Assembly: GCA_003427395.1 (NCBI GenBank)
Contig: BFEA01000495.1
Location: 932,104 to 985,942, forward strand
Source: Chara braunii
Taxonomy: Eukaryota > Streptophyta > Charophyceae > Charales > Characeae
Direction of reading: 5' to 3'
DNA length: 53,839 nt
Shown in pieces: positions 41,401-51,908 of this stretch. Under the pieces are notes generated by a model. The model saw only the letters and a list, made by a program, of their open reading frames with translations, was not told the origin of the DNA and searched no databases. The position numbers were made by a program, and so were the translations under genes. How positions within the stretch are numbered: position 1 is the stretch's first letter; every line of letters begins with the position of its first letter.

Positions 41401-44231
41401 ACTGATTTGGGATCCTGGATGAGCTGCGATTCATCTTGTGAAAGTTTTGTGATGTTTCCCTTTATGCCGACGCTTCAAACTTTGAATTTTCACTGATTGG
41501 GGAGCCTGGATGAGTCGCCATTCACCTTGTGAAAGTTCCGTGATGTTTTCCTTTGTGCTGATGCTTCAAACTTTGAGTTTTCACTGATTTGGGAGCCTGG
41601 CTGAGTTGCGATTCACCTAGTGAAAGTTTCGTGATGTTTCCCTTTGTGTTGATGCTTCAAACTTTGAGTTTTTACTGATTTGGGAGCCTGGATGAGTTGT
41701 GATTCACCTTCTGAAAGTTTTGTGATGTTCCTCTTTGTGTTGATGCTTCAAACTTTAAGTTTTCACTGATTTGGGAGCCTGAATGAGTTTCGATTCACCT
41801 TGTGAAAGTTCCGTGATGTTTCCCTTTGTGCTGATGCTTCAAACTTAAAGTTTTCACTAATTTCGGAGCCTGGATGAGTTGTGATTCACCTTGTGAAAGT
41901 TCCGTGATGTTCCCCTTTGTGTTGATGCTTCAAACTTTGACGTTTCACTGATTTGGGAGTCTGGATGAGTTGCGATTCACCTAGTGAAAGTTCCGTGATG
42001 TTTCCCTTTGTGTTGATGCTTCAAACTTTGAGTTTCACTGATTTAGGAGTCAGGATGAGTTGGGATTCACCTTGTGAAAGTTCCATGATGTTTCCCTTTG
42101 GGCTGATGCTTAGAGCTTTGAGTTTTCACTGATTTGGGAACATGGATGAGTTGCGATTCACCTAGTGAAAGTCCCGTGATGTTTCCCTTTGTGTGGATGC
42201 TTCAAGCTTTGAGTTTTCACTGATTTCGGAGCCTGGATGAACTCCGATTCACCTTGTGAAAGTTCCGTGATGTTTTCCTTTGTATTGATGCTCCAAGCTT
42301 TGAGTCTTCACTGATTTGGGAGTCTGGGTAAGTTGCGATTCACCTTGTGAAAGTTCCGTGATGTTTCCCTTTGTGTTGGTGCTTCAAACTTTGAGTTTTC
42401 ACTGATTTGGGAACTTGGGTAAGTTGCGCTTCACTTCGGGATACTTCGGTGATGTTTCCTCCTCGTAGATTGCTTTAAATCTTATCTTTATGCTGTCCTT
42501 GATGATTGTGTGTGTGGCGCTTCACTTCGGGATACTTCGGTGATGTTTCCTCATCGTAGATTGCTTTAAATCTTGTCTTTATGTTGTCCTTGATGATTGT
42601 GTGTGTGGCGCTTCACTTGGGGATACTTCGGTGATGTTTCCTCATCGTAGATTGCTTCAAATATTGTCTTTATGCTGTCCTTGATGAGTGTGTGTGTGGC
42701 GCTTCACTTNNNNNNNNTTCGGTGATGTTTCCTCCTCGTAGATTGCTTCAAATCTTGTCTTTATGCTGTCCTTGATGAGTGTGTATGCGGCGCTTCACTT
42801 CGGGATACTTCGATGATGTGTCCTCTTCATAAGATGCTTCAAATCTTGTCATTATGCTGTCCTTGATGAGTGTGTGTGTGGCGCTTCACTTTGGGATACT
42901 TCGGTGATGTTTCCTCTTCATAAGATGCATCAAATCTTGTCTTCATGCTGTCCTTGATGAGTGTGTGTGTGGTGCTTCACTTCGGGATACTTCGGTGATG
43001 TTCCCTCTTCATAAGATGCTTCAAATCTTGTCTTTATGCTGTCCGTGATGAGTGTGTGTGTGGCGCTTCACTTTGGGATACTTCGCTGATGTTTCCTCTT
43101 CATAAGATGCCTCAAATCTTGTCTTTATGTTGTCCTTGATGAGTGTGGGTGTAACGCTTCACTTCGGGATACTTCGGTGATGTTCCCTCTTTATAAGATG
43201 CTTCAAATCTTGTCTTTATGATGTCCTTGATGAGTGTGTGTGTGGCGCTTCACTTCGGAATACTTCGGTGATGTTTCCTTCTCACACGATGCTTCAAATC
43301 TTACCTTATGTTGTCCTTGATGAGTGTGTATGTGGCGCTTACTACGGGATACGTCGGTGATGTTTCCCCCATATAGATTGCTTCAAATCTTGTCTTTATG
43401 TTGTCATTGATGAGTGTGTGCATGGCGCTTCATCCCGGGGTGCCTCGGTGAGCTTGCCTCAAGGGTAGATGTCGTCAATCTTCTTCCTTTGTTGTTCTAT
43501 GTGCATGGGTAGGTTGATGTTCCCCCCGGTAGTACTTCGCTGTTTAACCTCCGGGGTAAGGTGTTGTTCACATTGTTCTTTTGTTGTCCTATGTGCGTGG
43601 GTAGGTTGTTGTTCACCAGGTAGTACTTCGCTGTTCAACCCCCGGGGTAGGATACTGTCGACATTCTTTTTTTGTTGTTCTATGTGCATGGGTAGGCTGC
43701 TGTTCACCCAGTAGTACTTCGCTGTTCAAACCCCAGGGTAGGATACAGTTCACATTATTCTTTTGTTGTTCTATGTGCATGGGTAGGTTGTTGTTCCCCC
43801 CGGTGGTACTTTGCTGTTCAAACCCCCGGGGTAAGGTGTTGTTCACATTGTTCTCTTGTTGTTCTATGTGCAATGGTAGGCTGCTATTCACCAGGTAGTA
43901 CCCCGTTGTTCAACCCCCGGGGTAGGATGCTGTTCACATTGTTCTTTTGCTGTTCTATGTGCATGGGTAGGTTGTTGTTTCCCCCTGTAGTACTTTGTTG
44001 TTCAACCCCCGGGATAGGATGCTGTTCACATTGTTCTTTTGTTGTTCTATGTGCATGGGTAGGTTGCTGTTCCCCCCGGTAGTACTTCGCTGTTCAACCC
44101 ACCGGGGTAGGATGCTGTTCACATTGTTCTTTTGCTATTCTATGTGCATGGGTAGGTCGTTGTTCCCTCGGGTAGTACTTCGCTGTTCAACCCCCGGGGT
44201 AAGGTGTTGTTCACATTGTTCGCTTGTTGTC
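38467..44231 (+). repeat. 3' terminal repeat (LTR) of the giant element, about 5.8 kb
   Basis: Collinear with 13814-18999. The pre-satellite part is nearly the same length (2772 versus 2751 bp), and the extra length comes from more satellite monomers. Scattered N occur at 39066-39290 and 42710-42716. CCATAGC motifs and the TTC tract are conserved. It ends against minus-strand Gag sequence of the PHD element. Confidence 0.8.
41235..44231 (+). repeat. 91-bp satellite array in the 3' LTR
   Basis: Same three-block order as in the 5' LTR: block 1 at 41235-42420, block 2 at 42421-43450, block 3 at 43451-44231. Block 1 has about 13 monomers here versus 8 in the 5' LTR, so the arrays expanded or contracted independently after insertion. 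The last monomer breaks off in CTTGTTGTCC. Confidence 0.93.
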
Positions 44232-44236
44232 CGACT

Positions 44237-45130
44237 CCTGCTGCGGTTGGTCGGGTCATAGGGGTACCGGCGGCCATGGCAGTTGGTTGTCGTTGCGCAG
44301 CTACCACCCGTTGTCGCTGCAAGTTTTGAACGAATTCCATCAGCGGGGCCACTACCGTGACCAGCTGGGCCACGACCTCTTTCATTGATATTTCATCCTC
44401 GTCCCGGCCTCCTTGAGCTTGACCAAAGCGTCGGGAGGTCGACGCGGAAGATGAAATTTTCCGATCCGAACTCTTCAGTCGGTCCTAACCCGAAGCGATC
44501 CTCGAACATTCGCGCCGTAGCGGAGTAGCTATGGCGTCGGACACCCGAAGGGTCGTCTTCGTCGGACTCCGAATCCAGACCTACATTGTAATTTTCCTTC
44601 CCGTATTTAATGGCATACTGAATGAGCTCGGTCAGGGTATGTTCTATCGGATTGCATTTCTTGCGGATCTTCTTCCGCAAGCGAGAATCGGGCAGTCCCC
44701 TAACGAAATCAGTCCGCACCATCTTTTCATCGACCCCGGAACGTTCGGCTAAGTAAGTGAAACGCTCTGCATATCTGGCCAAGGTTTCCCGAGGCTGCTG
44801 CGTATATTCTTTTATCAGACGAAGGCACTGTCCAGGTGCGATATGATCAAAACGCTCGAGAAACTTTCGTTGGAAGGTTAGCCAATTAGTGTAGGGGTTT
44901 TGCCCGTACCACTCAAAAGCGGTTCCGGCTAACCTCCCCGGGATTCGTTCTCAGAGCAACTGGTCCGACCAGCCCTGGGCTTTCAAGGCAGCTAGCCAGG
45001 TACGAGGGTCAGTTTCATCCTCGGAAAAGATAGGAACCTCGGAGGGAAAAGGTACAAAATACAGGGGATAATTGGTCATCACCACGTGGTTATCGCCGCC
45101 GTTTCCACCCCCGATTCCGGGTTCCACCAT
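44237..45130 (-). pseudogene. gag: Gag of the PHD-type element, stop and frameshift, truncated
   Basis: ATG at 45130 (MVEPGIGGGNGG; the frame is also open a little upstream). The Ty3 Gag capsid core is clear: EDETDPRTWLAALKAQG, TAFEWYGQNPYTNWLTFQRKF, ERFDHIAPGQ, QQPRETLARYAERF, RTDFVRGLPDSRLRKKI. A TGA lies at 44953-44951, and near 44450 the frame shifts to one reading RFGQAQGGRDEDEISMKEVV. The C-terminal part is a Gln/Ala/Thr-rich helix (AQLVTVVAPLMEFVQNLQRQ) that stops at the satellite edge before any zinc knuckle. It would have formed the particle shell. Confidence 0.85.
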
Positions 45131-45307
45131 CGCGGGAGGCGGATCTCGAGCCCGACCTCTCGCTCGGTTCTGGTTGCTATTCGCGGCCGGCGCCGACGGG
45201 GAGCAAGCCTACTCAAAATGAGAAAAATCTAAGAAAAAAAAAGATCAAAAAGAAAAAACTCCTAAACAGGGTAATCGTCCTAGGAAAACCTCGGAGCCGA
45301 AACGAAT

Positions 45308-45322
45308 CAGCTCTGATACCAA
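45308..45322 (-). other. Primer binding site (tRNA-iMet type) upstream of minus-strand Gag
   Basis: The minus strand reads TTGGTATCAGAGCTGATTCG, an exact match to the plant TGGTATCAGAGC PBS. The 5' LTR would lie at higher coordinates, from about 45324. Confidence 0.88.
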
Positions 45323-45363
45323 CCTCACGCCCCGCTGCGGTTTTTCGTACTGGGTCGCCGATC

Positions 45364-46145
45364 AGAGTAGAAGGGGGCGTGGCCGAGGGTTTTTGGCCAT
45401 GGGGGTTGAGTTTCCCGGTAGGAATGGGAGTCTCTCGTTTCGGGGCCGATACGTTTCCCCCGACTGGGACTCGAGCCCTGGTCAGGATTACCGAAAACAA
45501 AAGGGGGAGGAGAACGAGGTGAACGGACGGGTCCGACCCGGTTTCTCTAGCTGGGGAAAAAGTAAGGGGACGGAGGACCTATTCCTCGTCGGGCCTGTTC
45601 GGCAAGGGGCGATGGATTCCCCTGTGCAGATTCTCAATCCTCGTCGTCGGGTTCGTCGAGGCCTCGGGGACTCACGGTCGTGGGAACTTGGCGGGAGGGG
45701 GTTGTCGCCGCAGTCGAGGTACGGAAACAGGCAGGGAGGGTTCAGGGAACCGGGCGGCTCCTTCGTACCCCAGAACCAGCCTTCGCCACGAGCAGGAGTC
45801 CCCCTGCTAGCACCAACGGCAACCAAACTGGGGGCGCCATGCGGCGCAAGCCACAGACCAGGGGAGCACCGTCAAGTCGGTGTAAGGCAGTATAAGGGGC
45901 GGGGAAGAAAAGCGGTCTATGAGCACAAACCCTTCCCCCGCGATGTGGCAAGCCCTTTCAGGGTTGCGCCAGTGAAGCGGCTCCGTGCGTCGTAGGGCAC
46001 TCCGTACATCCACGTCGCAGTAGACGTTGTCGTCGTCGACGATGGGGAAAATCGGGAGTGCACTGCGATGCGCGGAGTCTGGGGAAGTGCATGGGCGAGA
46101 ACCCGTGCTTGATTGGAAATCCGTCTCCATACAAAGAGCGACAAC

Positions 46146-46194
<49 letters not shown>
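45364..46194 (-). repeat. GC-rich block X1, probable LTR or leader sequence of the PHD element
   Basis: First copy of a roughly 0.8-kb direct duplication (partner 46196-46963). It starts AGAGTAGAAGGGGGCGTGGCC and ends in a (CT)n run at 46146-46194. By position relative to the PBS it belongs in the 5' LTR. No gene is supported; the open frames here mirror the duplication. Confidence 0.75.
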
Positions 46195-46195
46195 N

Positions 46196-46963
46196 AGAGT
46201 AGAAGGGGGCGTGGCCGAGGATTTTCGGCCATGGCGGTTGAGTCTCCCGGTAGGAATGGGAGTCTCTCGTTTCGGGGCCGATAGGTTTCCCCTGACTGGG
46301 GCTCGATCCTTGGTCAGGATTACCAAAAACAAAGGGGGAGGAGAACGGGGTGAACGGACGGGTCCGACCCGGTTTCTCTAGCTGGGGAAAAAGGAGAGGG
46401 ACGGAGGACCTATTCCTCGCTGGGCCTGTTCGGCAAGGGGCGATGGATTCTCAATCCTCGTCTTCGGGTTCGTCGAGGCCTCGGGGACTCACGACCGTGG
46501 GAACTCGGCGGGCGGGGGCTGTCGCCGCAGTCGAGGTACGGAAACGGGCAGGGAGAGCTCCGGCGTCCCGGGATAGTTCAGGGAACTGGGCGGCTCCTTC
46601 GTACCCCAGAACCAGCCTTCGCCACGAGCAGAAGTCCCCCTGCTGGCACCAACGGCAACCAAACTGGGGCGCCACGCGGTGCAAGCCACAGACCAGGGGA
46701 GCACTGCCAGGTCGGTGTAAGGCAGTATAAGGGGCGGGGAAGAAAAGCGGTCTATCAGCACAAACCCTTCCCCCGCGATGTGGCAAGTCCGTTAAGGCAC
46801 TCCGTACGTCAGTGTCGCAGTAGACGCTGTCGTCGTCGACGATGGGGAAAATAGGGTGTGCACTGCGATGCGCGGAGTCAGGGTAAGTGCACGGGCGAGA
46901 ACTCGTGCTTGATTGGAAATCCGTCTCCATACAAAGAGTGACAACGTCTCTCTCTCTCTCTCG
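46196..46963 (-). repeat. GC-rich block X2, second copy of X1
   Basis: Starts directly after a single N (46195) with the same AGAGTAGAAGGGGGCGTGGCC and ends in a shorter (CT)n. It differs from X1 at a few percent of sites and by small indels, so it is not an exact assembly echo. Just beyond it, minus-strand TGGTGTCAGACCC (about 46967-46979) resembles another, degenerate PBS. Confidence 0.75.
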
Positions 46964-46979
46964 GGTCTGACACCACTCA

Positions 46980-48928
46980 ACCAGAGGGGTCCGAGCGGAG
47001 GGGCGGAGCCGTTTGCTGACCACCTTCAGCGGGCACAGCGAACGTCTCCGGTCCTCAACAGCGATGCGCCACGTCAGACGTCGGCGCCGCGGGACTTCGA
47101 CTCGAGCGCGCAGGACGAGAGGGATCCCTTCGGTACGCGAAGGCCCTTGCCCTACACCATCGAGCAACGAAACTAACAGGGGAACGAGGCAAAAGGAAAA
47201 AGAGGTACGATGGCCGACTTAATCATGCATCCAGGCAGACAATCACCACGCAATACCCAAGGACCACATACATGCATATGCAGACTCACACCCCTTCACA
47301 GACCATCTCACCGCGACTCACGCCCATGCATACAACCGATTACCCACTCGACGGGACGTTGCATACATCGCACGGAGACAGAGCAACAATGGAGAAAAAA
47401 GGCGAGTTTCATTGTACACAAAATTTTCCAATTGGCTGACGCCCTCAGGCGCAACCGCAAACTTCTCAAGGACCACCAACCACCATAGTCACAAGACCCT
47501 GTCGTGATCGACGTCCGATCTCCACCACTGCTCAATCCCTCCAGCTGGCTTACCCGGAGTCTATCGCTAAGCCCGACCCACGTCGTCACTCTGCCCGTAA
47601 CTTGGGCTCATCAAGCTTGTTCGGCGTCTCGGACGTTCGCGCATAGCTTGTGCAGCATTGCAGCCGAGATCTAAGAGAGGGAGAGGAGGGGGTTGCGAAA
47701 ATTTATAGCGTGGGAGGCAGCGGGTTGTCAGCGCGAGGTGCGGGCCGCGTCGGTTGTAGACGAGCGGGACAGAAAAAGGGTGCAGGGTTTCGGAAGAGGT
47801 GTTCCGCGGAGTAGCGTGGTCGGGCGTGATTGGGGTGTTCGTTCAAGTGGTGCGCCTTTTCACCTAACACATTGATCTGCGCATCCCAACTACGCAGCCA
47901 TTCACTCGCGGAGGAAGACGGGGTGGGGATCGAGCTGGGCGTAGGGGAAGACGACGAGTCCTGTATGGGGGAAACGCGCGCAGCAAGAAAGGAAGATGGC
48001 GCGGGGATGCAAAGCAAGAAACGGGGGTGCGAGGCGCGCGAAGAAGTAGGAGCTTAGGCGCGCGCGCAAAATATTAAAAAAGTCCCAACCGAAACCGTTT
48101 TTTGGCTTTCATACCGCGACCGTTATTTGTCCGCGCGGGAGTTATTAACCAAAGAAAAGTGAAAAAGTCGTTACAAAAAGAAAACAAAAGTAAAAAAAAA
48201 AGAAAAACCCCTTTTTGTTTGCATTCGTACTTCGGGGCTTCCGCGCGGTACGGGTCTGAGTTTATCACAAACAAGGGGCGGAAAGGGACAGGCAAAAGGA
48301 GAGGAGGAGGTAATCTCCATCATCCAATCTTCATCATCAGAAGGTTTTTTCTGTTTAGGATTTTATTGGAATCAGATCTTGGAATGCTAGGTGTCATTAT
48401 TGAATTAGCAGTTTCTTGAATGTGCTGTGTTTTTGTAATTGCCCAGGTTGAGTTGATGCCAGAACGACGCTGGCCAGTGTCGGGGCTTGCCCTGTAACCT
48501 GCATGAGTAGGAGCTTGAGACCTTGTAGAGAGATTTGGGGATTGCTGAGGGAGGAAGGTGATTCAGTAACTTGACTGACGGCTACAATTAGGACTGACAA
48601 GGGTCGGAGCTGAGGTGGGTAGCCCTGCCCTGTAACTCAGCTAGATTAAGGGCGTGAGACCGGGTAGAGGCTTGATTGGTACATGGCACAGCTCTGTTTA
48701 AGGGATGCTGAATTGATAAGTTCACCTGAATTTAGGGATAGGATTGAAATTGAATCCCGAGTAGAATGACCTTCTGGCTAATCTTTCTAGTTTATAATCC
48801 AATAGCGTATAGCCTTTTGAGTCATCGTGAATCTTCCTGAATCATCCGGAATCATATGGTATCATCTGGAATCATCCTCAAATCATCCTGAACCATTATT
48901 AAGCATTGTATTCTTATTATAAGGGACG
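46980..48928. other. About 1.9 kb without a supported gene
   Basis: Short frames only. The longest plausible one, minus 47703-48017 (104 codons, Ser/Pro-rich), has no recognisable domain. 48441-48680 holds two diverged copies of a segment with CCCTGTAAC then GAGACC(T/G)(T/G)GTAGAG. 48820-48900 is a short repeat of AATCATC(C/T)(G/T)G units. Confidence 0.45.
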
Positions 48929-49000
48929 CTGGGCCCGGTTCCCAGCACGTGCTGCTCCCCACGAATAGATCGGAGCTTAAAAAAAAAAAAAAAAAAAAAA
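48928..49000 (+). other. Hairpin, CACGTG palindrome and poly(A) tail: possible retroposon 3' end
   Basis: GCTGGG/CCCAGC form a 6-bp stem (48928-48946), followed by the perfect palindrome AGCACGTGCT (48944-48953, containing a G-box CACGTG), and then a run of about 22 A at 48979-49000. A structured end plus poly(A) suggests a reverse-transcribed RNA, but the body is unidentified. Confidence 0.4.
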
Positions 49001-49035
49001 GGGTTCAATATTTCATATGGATCAGCGATTGAGCG

Positions 49036-49280
49036 GAACAAGGAATCTACTACGCTAGAATGGACCAGGTACAGAACATGATAACACGAGTTATATCATG
49101 AAAAGTTTATGAATATCGCCCAAACCGTGACTAAATGCATGTAAGTGATGACTAGATGCTTGTAAATGAGTATTTCACGGGTACCAACTATTGAAAAAAA
49201 AAAAAAAAAAAAAAAAAAGCAAGAAATCGACTACGCTAGAAGGGACCAAATACAGAACATCATAATACGAATTATCCCAC
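49036..49280 (+). repeat. Diverged direct repeat following each of two poly(A) tracts
   Basis: The segment CTACGCTAGAATGGACC...ACAGAACATGATAACACGA (about 49048-49090) recurs as CTACGCTAGAAGGGACC...ACAGAACATCATAATACGA (about 49231-49270). The first follows the poly(A) at 48979-49000 and the second the poly(A) at 49191-49217. This looks like a duplicated retroposon tail or locus. Confidence 0.7.
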
Positions 49281-49487
49281 CCAAAATCTACCCGAACATT
49301 CCTGTGCAATCCGACTATCAATCTACCTTGGATAGTTTTGGCAGCACTTTGTGCTCTAGGTACTGTTGGCAGCTCTCCCACCCCCATGGCAACCACTCCC
49401 ACTATTTACGCTGTCGCCACTGCCATTCTTCGAGTACTTGAATCCCCACGCTCTTAGTACTGTCGCTGCTGCCCTCCCTCGTGCCAT

Positions 49488-49860
49488 TGATCCCAGTGCT
49501 TTGGTAATGTCTACAACACTCCAACCACCACAACAAGCTCTCCCACTGCTTTCGCTGGCGCTGCTGCCATCTTCGGTATAATTAATGCCAAACTGTTGAG
49601 GTTGTGAGGATTGGTCTCAGACTCTCGGATCCTCGATATATGTGTTTGTGTCCTTGACTTTGTGCAATTGATCCCAGCCCTTTGGTACTCTCGACAGCAC
49701 TCCCACTGCCATAGCAAGCTCTCCCACTGCTTTCGCTGGTGTTGATGCCATCTTCGGTATAATTAATCCCAAACTATTGAGGCAGTCAGGATTGGTCTCC
49801 TTGATGTACGTGTTTGTGTCCTTGAATTCGGTGTAATTGATGGAGTTGGTGAGATATGCT
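49488..49860 (+). repeat. Tandem repeat of about 170-180 bp, about 2.5 units
   Basis: TTGATCCCAG near 49488 and 49669 and AATTGATGG near 49838 mark unit starts. Each unit carries AGCTCTCCCACTGCTTTCGC, ATCTTCGGTATAATTAATGC-type and ATGTGTTTGTGTCCTTGA-type segments. Confidence 0.88.
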
Positions 49861-49979
49861 TGTACTTGTAGAGGGTTATCAGGATATCATAGCCCTGAGC
49901 ACAAAGGCACTTCTCTCCCCCACTCAAGGAGGAGGTGGAGCCATGATACCTTTTCCTCACGGCAACCATAGCCATGGGA

Positions 49980-50404
49980 CCTGACAGGGCGGTGTCAGAA
50001 ACTGATAGACCGTAGTAAAATGTTCTATTCAGTCGTAACAACCGCTCTCCAAACCGTGTGAGGTGGTCGCCCATCACACTGCTCTCCAACCTGAGTAACC
50101 TTTGTGGTGTGCCTGACACAGTGGAATTTGCTTACGCTGTGCTTAAAGAAGAGTTGACCATCGTTCTCTTAAGATAAGAAACGCCTCATTTTCTATCGGT
50201 AGCGGTATGCTTGGATGCTGGTTGACCTGATAAAGAAAGCGACCGTTGTGCAGCCCTCTGATAGGTTAGATATAGATAAGATAAGGCGACCGACGTACAG
50301 CATGCCCTGACTGATGGGCGTGCCGCCTTAGGCTTTATCAGTCTATGATATGATATAAAACAAAAGTGAGAAGTAGCAAAGGTCCCCGCTATATCCAAAA
50401 TAAT
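49980..50404 (+). other. Possible mitochondrial flank of the NUMT
   Basis: No gene recognised. A stable hairpin (CCGTGTGAGGTGG paired with CCATCACACTG, about 50055-50081) lies here and superficially recalls the domain V stem of organellar group II introns, but the loop and bulge do not match. Its closeness to the rRNA insert makes a mitochondrial origin plausible. Confidence 0.3.
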
Positions 50405-51015
50405 GCATTGGTTGGATGCCTTGGCATTGAGAAAAAAAAGATGCAATGAAAGGCGAAATGCCATGGGGAGAAGCTCTCTTTGATCCATGGATTTGCTATC
50501 AGAAAACCGCAATGAAGTTGACTTAGCGAACTGAAACATCTAAGTAGCTAAAGGAAAGCACATCAACCGAGACTCCGTTAGTAGTGGCAAGTGATTGCGG
50601 ATAAGGCTCTAAACACCATCCAAGCAAATTAGAAAAGATTGGAAAGTCTTGCTAGAGAAGGTGATAGCCCTGTATATTTTGTCCAATGGTTTTCATTTCG
50701 AGAAGTAAGCAAAATGCGCGCCGTATTTGAATTATATGGGGGACCACCCTCTAAGCCTAAGTATTTCTCAATGACTGATAGTGTACAAGTACCGTGAGGG
50801 GAAGGTGAAAAAAACCCTAAGAAAGATAGTGAAATAGAAAACCTGAAACCCGATGCAAGCAATCAGTCGAAGGCTGAAAGATGCATCATCAATCAATGGA
50901 TGATGGATTTGCAAAGGTTAATAGTGTACCTTTTGCATAATGGGTCAACGAGTAAATTGATACAGCAAGCTTAAACCCTTAGGTGTAGGCATAATGAAAT
51001 TGTAGATAGTTGTGG
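50405..51015 (+). pseudogene. rrnL: Mitochondrial large-subunit rRNA 5' domain (NUMT)
   Basis: The stretch follows the 5' domain of bacterial/mitochondrial 23S-26S rRNA in order: TTGGATGCCTTGGCATTGAG near 50411, GCGAAATGCCATGGGGAG near 50453, GATCCATGG, GCGAACTGAAACATCTAAGT near 50526, CAACCGAGACTCC, GGGGGACCACCCTCTAAGCC near 50739, AGTACCGTGAGGGGAAGGTG near 50788, then GTACCTTTTGCATAATGGGTC near 50929. The wording is that of plant mitochondrial rather than plastid rRNA. It stops about 600 bp in, so only domain I is present. Several helices are altered, and it lies among transposons, so it is a nuclear copy or an assembly join with organelle DNA. Confidence 0.88.
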
Positions 51016-51090
51016 TTTACGTAACACCTTTTGTACATTTCGTCAGATAGGGACAGTGAAGGAAAGGGGAGGGTGTGCATTCATCGGATC

Positions 51091-51908
51091 ATGATGGCAT
51101 CTAGTAGGAACACTAAATCAGGTCATAAGCTCCAAAAAACACACAAAAGAGTGAACTCTATTTTGTTGTATAGAGGCCCCATGCGGCAACATGCGGAGAA
51201 AAGTCTGGTTGGTAATAATCAGATGGTTCTAAAAGAAGCTGGCGGGGGGAGGCTGGCTTCCCCCACCATGCAGCAACCTAGGGGGTTGGATAACTCACAG
51301 TCCTCGCAGCAGCCCAGGGGGTCGGATGACTCACAATCCTCCTCCCCTCATCATGCTAGTCGCATCTCGCCCACCCCTTCCTGGGCGCCCGCCTTAGTAA
51401 ACCACATGCGGGCCAGACGATCACGGTGCAGAGGAAATCTGAGGGAGGGGAAGAGCGGGAGTGGAAGATTCTTTGGAAAGCCTTTCGTCCGCGGGGGCTT
51501 TCTTTATGACCAGACTCCTGACCCAGTCGGAGCCCAAGGTAATTAACATAAAAGGGAAATTCGCTATGGTTAAATCCTTGCCTGCAGACAAGGTCAGGGA
51601 CGGGAATGACCTGTACTCCAAACCGCTAGCAACTGGGTATTCCACAATGACGTTGCCTTCAAGTCTACAAATGACAAACTGGGCTGGATCCGAAAGAGGT
51701 TGGCTTCTCTCAAGGGAAGTATGGAAGAAGCACAGGACCTCTTCCTGCTCCAACCCATCCGACGTCTACCGTCACTGTCATTTGCAGACACGAAGCAGAC
51801 AAACAGGCCATGGACAGATGGCGATCGATTCGATGCGATAGGTCTGAAGTGTGAATCTACCCATGGGCTCCGCAGAAACAACAACGCCCGGAAGAAAAGA
51901 GGGAGACG
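51091..51908 (+). pseudogene. LINE ORF1 N-terminal region, frame-shifted
   Basis: The ATG at 51091 (MMASSRNTKSGHK) opens a Ser/Gln-rich segment with two tandem QQPRG(L/S)D(N/D)SQSS units, ending at 51546. The coding signal then moves between frames: INIKGKFAMVKSLPADKVR (51540-51600), STMTLPSSLQMTNW (51640-51685) and SLKGSMEEAQDLFLLQPIR (51700-51765). This is the position of the DUF4283-like domain found in plant LINE ORF1 proteins, which bind the element's RNA. At least two frameshifts separate the pieces. Confidence 0.6.

Larger units (their letters stand above)
13814..44231 (+). mobile_element. Giant Ty3/gypsy-type LTR retrotransposon (about 30 kb) with accessory ORFs
   Basis: Long direct terminal repeats (13814-about 19000 and 38467-44231) both start TGTCGGGACTGG. 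A G-rich polypurine tract ends right at the second copy, as expected for a 3' LTR. The interior holds, in order, a 900-bp gap, four paralogous ORFs of unknown family, gag, protease, RT-RNase H, integrase, an acidic ORF, and about 3.7 kb of repeat-rich DNA. Size and layout recall the Ogre elements of seed plants (long LTRs, an extra ORF before gag), but the accessory array is different. It splits the minus-strand PHD element. I could not find a clear PBS or a target-site duplication, so the exact LTR end is uncertain. Coding parts have stops and frameshifts throughout. Confidence 0.75.
44232..45322 (-). mobile_element. PHD element, probable 5' part: Gag and PBS
   Basis: A minus-strand Gag with an upstream tRNA-Met PBS. 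Orientation and order (PBS, gag, then pol 30 kb away on the same strand) fit one element interrupted by the giant insertion. The zinc knuckle and protease expected between the halves are missing, so a deletion accompanied or followed the insertion, or the two parts come from different copies. Confidence 0.65.

Noticed and set aside
46807-47167. Minus-strand Arg/Glu-rich ORFs through CT tracts
   Set aside because: The poly-(RE) parts are translated microsatellite, and the rest repeats with the X1/X2 duplication.
47703-48017. 104-codon Ser/Pro-rich minus-strand ORF
   Set aside because: Short, low complexity, no domain and no supporting context.
48964-48980. AGATCGGAGC resembling a sequencing adapter
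   Set aside because: The standard adapter has an extra AA and continues differently. The match is too short to support contamination.
50053-50085. Group II intron domain V
   Set aside because: The hairpin lacks the bulge and tetraloop pattern and no intron boundaries are visible. Kept only as a weak finding.
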